This document shows, in pieces, positions 1 through 7,333 of a DNA stretch of 8,219 bases. The number at the start of each line of letters is the position of its first letter. Position 1 is the first letter of the stretch. This DNA comes from an uncultured Microbacteriaceae bacterium (lineage in GTDB: Bacteria > Actinomycetota > Actinomycetes > Actinomycetales > Microbacteriaceae). The stretch spans positions 1 through 8,219 of the forward strand of contig CAMLMQ010000138.1 of the NCBI GenBank assembly GCA_946481135.1, read 5' to 3'. The notes below the pieces were generated by a model that saw only the letters and a program-made list of their open reading frames with translations, was not told the origin of the DNA and did not search any database. The translations under genes and the position numbers were made by a program.

Positions 1-590
1 TGCCGCTCGACTTCACCGCCATCGACTTCGAGACGGCGAACTCGTCGATGGCGAGTGCGTGCTCCGTCGGGCTCGTGAAGGTGCGCGACGGTCAGGTCGT
101 CGACCGCATCGGCTGGTACATCCGCCCGCCCGTCGAGCACGACCACTTCAGCGAGTGGAATGTGCGCATCCACGGCATCACGCCCGACATGGTCGTGGGC
201 GCCCCCACCTGGGTCGAGCAGATGGTCGACCTCGCGCTGTTCGTCGGCGACGACGCGCTCGTCGCCCACAACGCCGGCTTCGACATGCGCGTCATCACGA
301 CGGCGTGCGGGGTCACCGGCATCCCGGCGCCGCTCTACAGCTACTTCTGCAGCCTGCAGATCGCCCGCACCACCTACCAGCTCGACTCCTACAAGCTGCC
401 GTCGGTGGCGCTCGCCGCCGGCTTCGCCGACTTCCCCCACCACGACGCCGTCGCGGATGCCGAGGCGTGTGCGGCGATCATCATTCACGCCGCCGACCGC
501 CTGGGCGCGATCGACGTTCCCGAGCTCGTCGACCGCGCCGGCGTGCGACTGTCGACGATCGCTCCTCCCGCGGCGGCGCTCGCGGGCTGA
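1..590 (+). CDS. DEDDh-family 3'-5' exonuclease (DnaQ-like), 5' end outside window
   Basis: This is the C-terminal 195 residues of a 3'-5' exonuclease of the DnaQ/DEDDh superfamily, which removes nucleotides from DNA or RNA 3' ends using two metal ions. The reading frame is open from base 3, and Exo I lies before the first in-window ATG at 48, so the true start is upstream. Seen directly: Exo I IDFET (Asp8 and Glu10 of the fragment), Exo II HNAGFD (Asp94), and Exo III HDAVADA in the HxAxxD form (His147, Asp152). All five DEDDh residues are therefore present. The protein stops about 40 residues after Exo III, so no polymerase, BRCT or GIY-YIG domain follows. It could be a stand-alone exonuclease or an epsilon-like proofreading protein; the sequence does not distinguish these. 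The next gene starts 34 bp downstream on the same strand but seems to have its own promoter. Confidence 0.9.
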   Translation, partial: PLDFTAIDFETANSSMASACSVGLVKVRDGQVVDRIGWYIRPPVEHDHFSEWNVRIHGITPDMVVGAPTWVEQMVDLALFVGDDALVAHNAGFDMRVITTACGVTGIPAPLYSYFCSLQIARTTYQLDSYKLPSVALAAGFADFPHHDAVADAEACAAIIIHAADRLGAIDVPELVDRAGVRLSTIAPPAAALAG

Positions 591-612
591 CCGGCGGCGC
601 GGGCCTGCGGGC

Positions 613-618
613 TAGCGT
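613..618 (+). promoter_or_regulatory. Likely -10 hexamer (TAGCGT) for leaderless transcription of the GGT-like gene
   Basis: TAGCGT fits the actinobacterial TANNNT -10 pattern and ends exactly six bases (GGGGGC) before the ATG at 625. Transcription would then start at or next to the A of the start codon. No Shine-Dalgarno sequence lies in front of this ATG, which agrees with a leaderless message and supports this start. I see no convincing -35 element. Confidence 0.45.
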
Positions 619-624
619 GGGGGC

Positions 625-2409
625 ATGGCGTTCACCCCGGCCCCCGCCTTCCGCACCCGCCCCGAGCTGCGGGGCACGTTCGGGATGGCGGCATCCACCC
701 ACTGGCTCGCCACCGCCACCGCGCAGGCGGTGCTCGAACGCGACGGCAACGCCGTGGATGCCGCGGTCGCCGCCGCCTTCACCCTGCACGTGGTCGAACC
801 GCACCTCAACGGGCCGGGCGGTGACCTCGTCGCCCTCGTGCAAGGGCCCGACGACCCGGCGCCGCAGGTCATCGCGGGGCAGGGTTCCGCCCCGGCCGCG
901 GCGACGATCGCGCACTACCGGGCGGCGGGGTTCACCGAGACGCCCGGCGCGGGGTTGCTCGCCGCCGCCGTGCCGGGGGCGGTTCCCGCGTGGCTCGCGC
1001 TGCTGGAGCAACGCGGCACGTGGGAGCTCGCCGACGTCGTCGCCTTCGCCCGCGGGTACGCCCGGGACGGGCATCCGATCCTGCCCGCGGCGGTCGCGAC
1101 GATCCGCAGTGTTCGGGAGTTGTTCGAGCAGCACTGGCCCGACTCGGCCCGTCAGTGGCTGCCCGGGGGTCGGCTGCCCGAACCCGGCGAGCTCGTGCGC
1201 AACGAGGCGTGGGCGGCGACGCTCGACCGGCTGATCGCCGCCGGATCCGGGGCGCCGACGCGGGAGGCCCGCATCCGCGCCGCCTCCGACGCCTGGTCGC
1301 GCGGGTTCGTCGCGGAGGCGATCGAGGCTGCGGTGCGGACGCCGTCCCGCCACTCGTCGGGCGTCGACGCGGCGGGGGTGCTCACGGCCGCCGACCTCGC
1401 CGCGTTCGAACCCGCCGTCGAGGATGCCGTCACCGTGCGGTTCCGCGGCGTCGAGATCGCGAAGGCCGGCGCCTGGAGCTCGGGGCCGACGCTGCTGCTC
1501 GCCCTCGCCATCCTCGACACCTTCCCCGACGACCGGCTCGACCCGTCGACGGAGGTCGGCGCGCACACGATCGCCGAGGCGCTCAAGCTCGCGCTCGCCG
1601 ACCGCGACGCGTACTTCGGCGACCCGTCGCGGGTGCCGGTCGAAGCGTTCCTCGACCCGGGGTATGCCCGGGAGCGGGCGGCGCTCATCGGCGACCGGGC
1701 GTCGGGCGAGTTCCGTCCGGGGCGTCCGGGCGGCGCCGAGCCGTGGATGCCGCCCCTCGTCGGTCCCGGCGGTGCGACCCTCGTGGGCACGGGTGAGCCG
1801 ACGGTGCGCCACGACGGCGTCACCCGGGGCGACACCTGCCACCTCGACGTCGTCGACCGGCACGGCACGATCGTCTCCGCGACCCCGTCGGGCGGATGGC
1901 TGCAGTCGTCGCCGTACCTGCCCGAGCTCGGGTTCGCGCTCGGCTCGCGGCTGCAGATGGCGTGGCTGGAGTCGGCATCCCCGTCGGCGCTCGTGCCGGG
2001 TCGTCGGCCGCGCACGACGCTCGCCCCGACCCTCGTGCTGCGGGGCGGCCGGGCGGTCGAGGCGGTCGGCACCCCCGGGGGCGACCAGCAGGACCAGTGG
2101 CAGGTGCCCTACCTGTTGCGCCGCATCGTCGGGGGCTACGACCCGCAGGCGGCGATCGACGCCCCGACGTTCCACACGACGTCGCACGTCGCGTCGTTCG
2201 AGCCGCGGGTGTTCGAGGCTGCGGGTCTCGTCGCCGAGGAGCGACTGGGCGACGACGTGCTCGCGGGGCTCGCGGCGCGGGGCCACGTCGTCACGCGGGC
2301 CGGAGCGTGGACCCTCGGACGACTGTCGTGCGTCGGTATCGGGGAGGACGGCATCCTCTACGCCGCCGCCAACCCGCGCGGGGCGCAGGGGTACGCCGCG
2401 GGACGCTAG
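625..2409 (+). CDS. Gamma-glutamyltransferase-family Ntn hydrolase with altered substrate pocket
   Basis: This 594-residue protein has the GGT fold, in which a proenzyme cleaves itself and the new N-terminal Thr is the nucleophile. Visible landmarks are the N-terminal block with DGNAVDAAVAAAFTLHVVEP and GPGGD (about 40-66), the processing and nucleophile site GDTCHLDVVD with Thr404, and the oxyanion glycines in GTPGGDQ (Gly485-Gly486). Cleavage before Thr404 would give subunits of 403 and 191 residues. No signal peptide is visible, so a cytoplasmic enzyme is likely, unlike secreted classical GGT. Aligned from memory to E. coli GGT, Arg114 falls at Gln86, Asn411 at Gly424 and Asp433 at Trp447, while Ser462-Ser463 become Thr464-Thr465. 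The gamma-glutamyl amino and carboxylate contacts thus look lost. Glutathione is therefore a doubtful substrate; another amide or an acylase-type reaction is possible. The gene appears leaderless and its stop overlaps the converging next gene. Confidence 0.88.
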   Translation: MAFTPAPAFRTRPELRGTFGMAASTHWLATATAQAVLERDGNAVDAAVAAAFTLHVVEPHLNGPGGDLVALVQGPDDPAPQVIAGQGSAPAAATIAHYRAAGFTETPGAGLLAAAVPGAVPAWLALLEQRGTWELADVVAFARGYARDGHPILPAAVATIRSVRELFEQHWPDSARQWLPGGRLPEPGELVRNEAWAATLDRLIAAGSGAPTREARIRAASDAWSRGFVAEAIEAAVRTPSRHSSGVDAAGVLTAADLAAFEPAVEDAVTVRFRGVEIAKAGAWSSGPTLLLALAILDTFPDDRLDPSTEVGAHTIAEALKLALADRDAYFGDPSRVPVEAFLDPGYARERAALIGDRASGEFRPGRPGGAEPWMPPLVGPGGATLVGTGEPTVRHDGVTRGDTCHLDVVDRHGTIVSATPSGGWLQSSPYLPELGFALGSRLQMAWLESASPSALVPGRRPRTTLAPTLVLRGGRAVEAVGTPGGDQQDQWQVPYLLRRIVGGYDPQAAIDAPTFHTTSHVASFEPRVFEAAGLVAEERLGDDVLAGLAARGHVVTRAGAWTLGRLSCVGIGEDGILYAAANPRGAQGYAAGR

Positions 2410-2885
2410 TCGGTCGCCCCGGCAGGCGGATGGATGAGCAGCTCGGCCCGCTCGGCGAGGTACCTCTCGAGGGGCACGGCGGCGCCTCCGGGGGTCCAGA
2501 GCACGCCGACGCCGTCGGGTCCGGCGACGAGCGGCGGCTCGGGCGCGTCGAGGTCGAGCGGACGCGGGTCGATCACCGCCGTCGACCCCTGCGGCACGCC
2601 CGCCCGCACGAGCAGCGCGCGCAGCTCGTTGCGGTGCAGGGCCACCTCGGAGCGGTGATTGGGATGCGTCGGCGGCGTCACGACGAGCACCTCACCGGTG
2701 GCCCACACCCCGCCGTCGGCGTCGAGGCACAGCGACCCGAGCCGCCACACCTCGTCGACGCGACGCAGCTTCGTGCGACCGAACGCCGCCCGCAGGGTCG
2801 CGACGCGCACCTCGGTCGGCGCTCCGGCATCCCGGAGTCGCCCCACGACGGCGTCGACGGTCGCTCGCGCATCCACCCGGGTCAT
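2406..2885 (-). CDS. Small protein of unknown function (159 aa)
   Basis: I do not recognise this protein with confidence. It has 159 residues from the ATG at 2885 (MTRVDARATVDAVV) to the TAG at 2408-2406. The N-terminal part looks helical and charged (residues 1-40, with AAFGRTKLRRVDEVWRLGS). A central part probably forms strands (LCLDADGGVWATGEVLVV, then TPPTHPNHRSEVALHRNEL), and the end contains PLERYLAERAELL. No signal peptide, membrane segment or metal-binding cluster is visible. G/C-ending codons and an intact frame support a real gene. The frame stays open upstream to 3521, but that stretch is antisense to mmsA and is a shadow. No Shine-Dalgarno or TANNNT is visible before the ATG; a short inverted repeat GTCGC-4-GCGAC (2896-2909) sits just upstream. 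It lies 95 bp behind mmsA on the same strand, so read-through from mmsA is possible. It ends tail-to-tail with the GGT-like gene. Confidence 0.7.
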   Translation of the reverse strand: MTRVDARATVDAVVGRLRDAGAPTEVRVATLRAAFGRTKLRRVDEVWRLGSLCLDADGGVWATGEVLVVTPPTHPNHRSEVALHRNELRALLVRAGVPQGSTAVIDPRPLDLDAPEPPLVAGPDGVGVLWTPGGAAVPLERYLAERAELLIHPPAGATD

Positions 2886-2954
2886 TCTGCCCGGCGTCGC
2901 GCGAGCGACCCCATTGCGACGCGAGGTGGGGCCGCGTGCGGGGTCATCTCGCGT

Positions 2955-2970
2955 CACTGCTGGAGCAGTG
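2955..2970 (-). terminator. Short perfect hairpin after mmsA, terminator-like without U tract
   Basis: CACTGC and GCAGTG form a perfect 6-bp stem around TGGA (TCCA when read on the minus strand), 11 bp after the mmsA stop codon. No T run follows in the minus direction, so it is at best a weak or non-canonical terminator. It could instead protect the 3' end of the mmsA message or partly reduce transcription into the small gene behind it. Confidence 0.35.
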
Positions 2971-2980
2971 CGGCCCGGGG

Positions 2981-4477
<1,497 letters not shown>

Positions 4478-4483
4478 GGGGCC

Positions 4484-4489
4484 AAGTTA
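4484..4489 (-). promoter_or_regulatory. Likely -10 hexamer (TAACTT) for leaderless mmsA
   Basis: Read on the minus strand, TAACTT is followed by six bases (GGCCCC) and the mmsA ATG. This is the same spacing as at the GGT-like gene. The start of transcription would coincide with the start codon. The corresponding -35 position (about 4506-4512) falls inside a palindrome and matches TTGACA poorly. Confidence 0.45.
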
Positions 4490-4504
4490 ACCGCTTGACA
4501 TTTC

Positions 4505-4518
4505 CCGAACATTTTCGG
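4505..4518. promoter_or_regulatory. Imperfect palindrome CCGAA-CATT-TTCGG, candidate operator for mmsA
   Basis: Five-base arms CCGAA and TTCGG flank CATT in an AT-rich stretch that stands out from the GC-rich surroundings. The centre lies about 34 bp upstream of the mmsA ATG. If the message is leaderless, the palindrome covers the -35 region, a usual place for a repressor or activator. It overlaps a looser 11-bp direct repeat (ACATTTCCCGA then ACATTTTCGGC, 4498-4519; 8 of 11 match). I cannot assign a regulator. Confidence 0.35.
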
Positions 4519-4538
4519 CTTTCGGTGGGTGGCAACCT

Positions 4539-4550
4539 TCCGATGTCGGA
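4539..4550. promoter_or_regulatory. Palindrome TCCGA-TG-TCGGA upstream of rmuC
   Basis: A perfect 5-bp inverted repeat with a two-base centre lies 21 bp before the rmuC ATG, between the putative -10 and the mmsA side of the divergent region. It could be an operator or a chance GC-rich palindrome. Confidence 0.25.
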
Positions 4551-4559
4551 GCCCCTTGC

Positions 4560-4565
4560 GACACT
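4560..4565 (+). promoter_or_regulatory. Weak candidate -10 (GACACT) for leaderless rmuC
   Basis: GACACT differs from TANNNT at one key base but ends exactly six bases before the rmuC ATG, the spacing seen at the other apparently leaderless genes here. There is no Shine-Dalgarno sequence before this ATG. The match is weak, and the real promoter could lie elsewhere in the 94-bp divergent gap. Confidence 0.28.
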
Positions 4566-4571
4566 GACCTC

Positions 4572-5963
4572 ATGGATGCGACGCTCCCCCTCCTCCTCGG
4601 CCTGATGGTCGGCCTCGTCCTCGGCGGCGTGGTCGGTGCTCTCGTCGTGCGCGCCCGCTCCAAGTCGGGTGCCGTGGATGCCTCTCCCGCCGTGATCGAG
4701 GCGCGTCACGCCGCGGCGGTGGCCGAACTACGCGCCCAGGAGGCCGCCGCGCGAGCCGAGGTGCAGCGTCAGCTCGCCTCCGCCGAGGCGTCCCTCGCCG
4801 GTCTGCGCGAACAGCTCGGTGCGGCGCAGGACCAGTACCGCGAGCTCATGGAGCGCACGCGCGTGGAGGCGACGCAGCGCGCGCAGGCGGAGCAGACCGA
4901 GAGCAAGGTGTTGCAGGCTCTCGCGCCCGTCAAGGAGACCCTCAGCACGATGCAGCAGAAGGTCTCCGACCTCGAGCAGCAGCGGCAGCAGCAGCACGGT
5001 GAACTCGCCCAGCAGCTGCGCACCGCCGCCGAGTCGGAGGAGCGGCTGCGCGCGACGGCCGAGTCGCTCGCGTCGGCCCTCAAGAACAACGCGACCCGAG
5101 GGGTGTGGGGCGAGACGCAGCTGCGCGCCGTCGTCGAGTCGGCCGGGATGCTGCAGCACGTCAACTTCGACGTGCAGTCGAGCATCAAGGTGGAGCGCAA
5201 GATCGCGCGCCCCGACATGATCGTGCGACTGCCGGGCGACAAGAGCATCGCGGTCGACGCGAAGGTGCCGTTCAACTCCTATCTCGAGGCGGCGGCGATC
5301 GCGCCGACCGCGTCGGACGGCGAGCTCATCAAGCGCGAGGCGCTCATGAAGCAGCACGTGAAGGCGGTGCGCGACCACATCACGGCGCTCGGCGCCCGGT
5401 CGTACTGGGACGGCCTCGACTCGAGCCCCGAGATGGTGGTCGCCTTCATCCCGAGCGAGTCGCTGCTCTCGGCGGCCCTCGAAGCCGACCCGTCGATCAT
5501 GGAGTTCGCCTTCTCGAAGCACGTCGCGCTCGCCTCGCCCGTGACGCTCTTCTCGGTGCTCAAGGCCGTCGCGGTGTCGTGGCGTCACGAGGTCGTCACG
5601 CAGGAGGCCCGTGCCCTCTTCGACGTGAGCCGCGAGCTCTACAGCCGCCTGACGACCCTCGCGACCCACGTCGACAAGCTGGGCCGCTCGATCGAGCGCA
5701 GCGTCAAGGACTACAACACCTTCGTCGGCTCGCTCGAACGCCAGGTGCTGCCGTCGGCACGCCGGCTCAGCCAGCTCGACGAGTCGAAGGTGCTGCCGCA
5801 GCTCGACGAGATCGACGAGGACACGCGGCAGGTCACGGCCTCCGACCTCACCGTCGTCATCGAGGCGGAGTTCAAGGCGCTCGACGAGACGGGCATCGCA
5901 CGCCCGGAACTCGACCTCGGCCTCGACGACGAGCGTCCGCAGCGCGCCGCGAAATCGGCGTAG
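4572..5963 (+). CDS. rmuC: DNA recombination protein RmuC
   Basis: The 463-residue product matches RmuC, a membrane-anchored, nuclease-fold protein. Loss of RmuC in E. coli raises recombination at inverted repeats. Seen in order: one N-terminal membrane helix (about residues 5-27, ending in the basic RARSK); a long Ala/Glu/Gln-rich coiled coil (about 40-170, with a Gln cluster at 136-149); then the RmuC core (about 170-425). The core opens with RGVWGE (176-181) and carries RPDMIVRLPG and IAVDAKVPFNSYLEA. Pro214-Asp215 with Asp229-x-Lys231 fits the PD-(D/E)xK pattern of the family. ESLLSAALE, SPVTLF and SWRHE further on are also typical. Length is close to the E. coli protein (about 475). The C-terminal 40 residues are acidic and variable. 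The ATG at 4572 puts the membrane helix right at the N-terminus, which supports this start. It is divergent from mmsA, and a hairpin follows the stop. Confidence 0.95.
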   Translation: MDATLPLLLGLMVGLVLGGVVGALVVRARSKSGAVDASPAVIEARHAAAVAELRAQEAAARAEVQRQLASAEASLAGLREQLGAAQDQYRELMERTRVEATQRAQAEQTESKVLQALAPVKETLSTMQQKVSDLEQQRQQQHGELAQQLRTAAESEERLRATAESLASALKNNATRGVWGETQLRAVVESAGMLQHVNFDVQSSIKVERKIARPDMIVRLPGDKSIAVDAKVPFNSYLEAAAIAPTASDGELIKREALMKQHVKAVRDHITALGARSYWDGLDSSPEMVVAFIPSESLLSAALEADPSIMEFAFSKHVALASPVTLFSVLKAVAVSWRHEVVTQEARALFDVSRELYSRLTTLATHVDKLGRSIERSVKDYNTFVGSLERQVLPSARRLSQLDESKVLPQLDEIDEDTRQVTASDLTVVIEAEFKALDETGIARPELDLGLDDERPQRAAKSA

Positions 5964-5971
5964 AACTCCTG

Positions 5972-5993
5972 CCGCTGGGTGAAAACCCGGCGG
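5972..5993 (+). terminator. GAAA-loop hairpin after rmuC, terminator-like
   Basis: CCGCTGGGT and ACCCGGCGG form a 9-bp stem (one G-U wobble in RNA) closed by a GAAA tetraloop, which belongs to the stable GNRA class. It starts eight bases after the rmuC stop. No U tract follows, as is common for actinobacterial terminators. The next gene has its own promoter-like sequence, which fits termination here. Confidence 0.5.
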
Positions 5994-6015
5994 ATGCCAC
6001 CTCGGACCCCCGCGA

Positions 6016-6044
6016 TACCGTGGGGGCCCGAGGCGTGGGAGGAA
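6016..6044 (+). promoter_or_regulatory. -10-like TACCGT and strong Shine-Dalgarno (GGGAGGAA) for the Fe-ADH gene
   Basis: TACCGT (6016-6021) is followed by GGGGGC, almost identical to TAGCGT-GGGGGC before the GGT-like gene. Transcription from about 6028 would give a leader of about 21 nt. Unlike its neighbours, this gene has a near-perfect Shine-Dalgarno GGGAGGAA at 6037-6044, whose GGAGG core ends six bases before the ATG at 6049. The site fixes that start. Confidence 0.5.
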
Positions 6045-6048
6045 CACG

Positions 6049-7221
6049 ATGACGACACCGGCGGCGACGCTGCGCGTGCCGAGGATCCTGTTCGGCGCGG
6101 GAGCGCGGGCGCAACTGGGCGAAGTCATCGCCGAACTCGGCGCCCGACGCCCGCTGCTCGTCACCGACGCCTTCCACGCGGACAAGGGTGTCGCCGACGG
6201 GCTCGTCGCGATCGTCGCGGCCACGGGCGCCGAGGTCGCGGTCTTCTCGGAATCCGTGCCCGACCCGACGGTCGCCTCGGTCGACGCCGCCGTCGCCGCC
6301 GCGCACGCCCACCGCGCCGATGCCGTCATCGGGCTCGGCGGGGGCAGCCCCCTCGACACCGCGAAGGCCGTCGCCCTCCTGGCCGTGCGCGGCGGGAGGA
6401 TGCGCGACTACCGCGCCCCCGCGGTGACGGCGGGGCAGGCTCTGCCGATCGTCGCGGTGCCGACGACGGCGGGCAGCGGATCCGAGGCGACGCAGTTCAC
6501 GATCATCACCGACGACTCCGCGGCGGAGGCGGAGAAGATGCTGTGCCCCGGGCCGGCCTTCCTGCCGGCCGTCGCCGTCGTCGACCCCGAGCTGACGGCA
6601 TCCATGCCCCCGCGTCTCACCGCCGACACCGGCATCGACGCCCTCACCCACGCGGTCGAGGCGTACGTCAGCCGCCGGGCGACCCCGCTCAGCGACGCCT
6701 TCGCGCTGCGCGCGATCGCGCTCGTCGGCGGCAGCCTCGAGCGGGCGTACGCCGACGGGTCGGATGCTGCGGCCCGGTCGGACATGATGCTCGCGTCACT
6801 GCTCGCCGGGGTGGCGTTCTCGAACGCGAGCGTCGCGCTCGTGCACGGCATGAGCCGCCCGATCGGCGCGCACTTCGGCATCGCCCACGGGCTCTCGAAC
6901 GCGCTCCTGTTCGCCGAGGTCACGCGGTTCTCCCTCGCCGGCGCCGAGGCCCGATACGCGGAGGCCGCCCGCGCGCTCGGCGCGACGAACGACCCCGACG
7001 ACGCGGTCGCCGCAGCGGCCCTCGTGGAGGAGCTCGAACGGCTGTGCGCGACGCTCGGCGTACCGGCGGCCGCGACTCTCGTCGATCCCGAGACGTGGCG
7101 CGCCGCCATCCCGGTGATGGCCGAGCAGGCGCTCGCGTCGGGCTCCCCCGCCAACAACCCCGTCGTGCCGACGCACGCCGAGATCGCCGAACTCTACGAG
7201 CGCGTGCTCGCGCGGGGCTGA
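6049..7221 (+). CDS. Iron-containing alcohol dehydrogenase (group III), substrate unknown
   Basis: This 390-residue protein belongs to the iron-activated alcohol dehydrogenases, which interconvert small alcohols and aldehydes or ketones with NAD(P). The N-terminal domain carries the nucleotide-binding GGGS turn (97-100, GLGGGSPLDTAK) and the family block PTTAGSGSEAT (138-148). The C-terminal helical domain holds all four metal ligands: Asp197 and His201 (IDALTHAVEAY), His266 (VHGMSRPIG) and His280 (GIAHGLSNA). The ending NNPVVPTHAEIAELYERVL is typical. Length matches the usual 380-390. The family includes FucO-like, 1,3-propanediol, methanol and maleylacetate-reducing enzymes; motifs visible here do not settle the substrate. 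A strong ribosome site and its own promoter-like hexamer suggest separate, efficient expression rather than an operon with rmuC. It converges on an ABC exporter gene with a large hairpin between them. A link to mmsA metabolism is possible but not shown. Confidence 0.92.
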   Translation: MTTPAATLRVPRILFGAGARAQLGEVIAELGARRPLLVTDAFHADKGVADGLVAIVAATGAEVAVFSESVPDPTVASVDAAVAAAHAHRADAVIGLGGGSPLDTAKAVALLAVRGGRMRDYRAPAVTAGQALPIVAVPTTAGSGSEATQFTIITDDSAAEAEKMLCPGPAFLPAVAVVDPELTASMPPRLTADTGIDALTHAVEAYVSRRATPLSDAFALRAIALVGGSLERAYADGSDAAARSDMMLASLLAGVAFSNASVALVHGMSRPIGAHFGIAHGLSNALLFAEVTRFSLAGAEARYAEAARALGATNDPDDAVAAAALVEELERLCATLGVPAAATLVDPETWRAAIPVMAEQALASGSPANNPVVPTHAEIAELYERVLARG

Positions 7222-7237
7222 TCGACCCCCTCACGCT

Positions 7238-7289
7238 GCCGTTAGTTGCACGCGCTACCGAACTGCGGGGAGCGCGTGCAACTGACGAC
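7238..7289. terminator. Large perfect-arm hairpin between convergent genes, likely two-way terminator
   Basis: The core arms AGTTGCACGCGCT (7244-7256) and AGCGCGTGCAACT (7271-7283) are perfectly complementary over 13 bp. Pairing continues outward (G-U wobble, T-A, G-C, C-G) to a 17-bp stem spanning 7240-7287, with a further isolated G-C pair at 7238/7289. The 14-base loop holds a small inner CCG/CGG pairing. It lies between the ends of the Fe-ADH (+) and ABC (-) genes, where a terminator working in both directions is expected. Neither strand shows a T tract after it. A dispersed extragenic palindrome is the alternative. Confidence 0.6.
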
Positions 7290-7305
7290 CGCGGAAAGGC
7301 AGGGC

Positions 7306-7333
7306 GTCAGACCCCGGTCGTCAGACCCTGGTC
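7306..7333. repeat. 14-bp tandem repeat at the 3' end of the ABC gene
   Basis: Two adjacent 14-base units, GTCAGACCCCGGTC (7306-7319) and GTCAGACCCTGGTC (7320-7333), differ at one base. The second contains the stop codon and last codons (Thr-Arg-Val-stop) of the minus-strand ABC gene. The first repeats that stop region in a different frame, giving a backup TGA for one other frame. It is most simply a small slippage duplication. Confidence 0.7.

Noticed and set aside
481..2286. Long minus-strand open frame (601 codons) antisense to the exonuclease end and GGT-like gene
   Set aside because: Its product is an Arg/Gly/Pro/His-rich string with no family motifs. C/G-ending codons on the sense strand remove stops from antisense frames, which explains the length.
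4495..4500. Perfect TTGACA on the plus strand, possible -35 for rmuC
   Set aside because: At 16-19 bp spacing there is no TANNNT-like -10 (sequence around 4517-4525 is GGCTTTCGG), and it lies more than 70 bp before the rmuC ATG.
4728..6359. Minus-strand open frame (543 codons) across rmuC and the start of the Fe-ADH gene
   Set aside because: It crosses two well-supported genes and an intergenic hairpin, and its product is Arg/Leu/Gly-rich without motifs; it is a GC-driven shadow.
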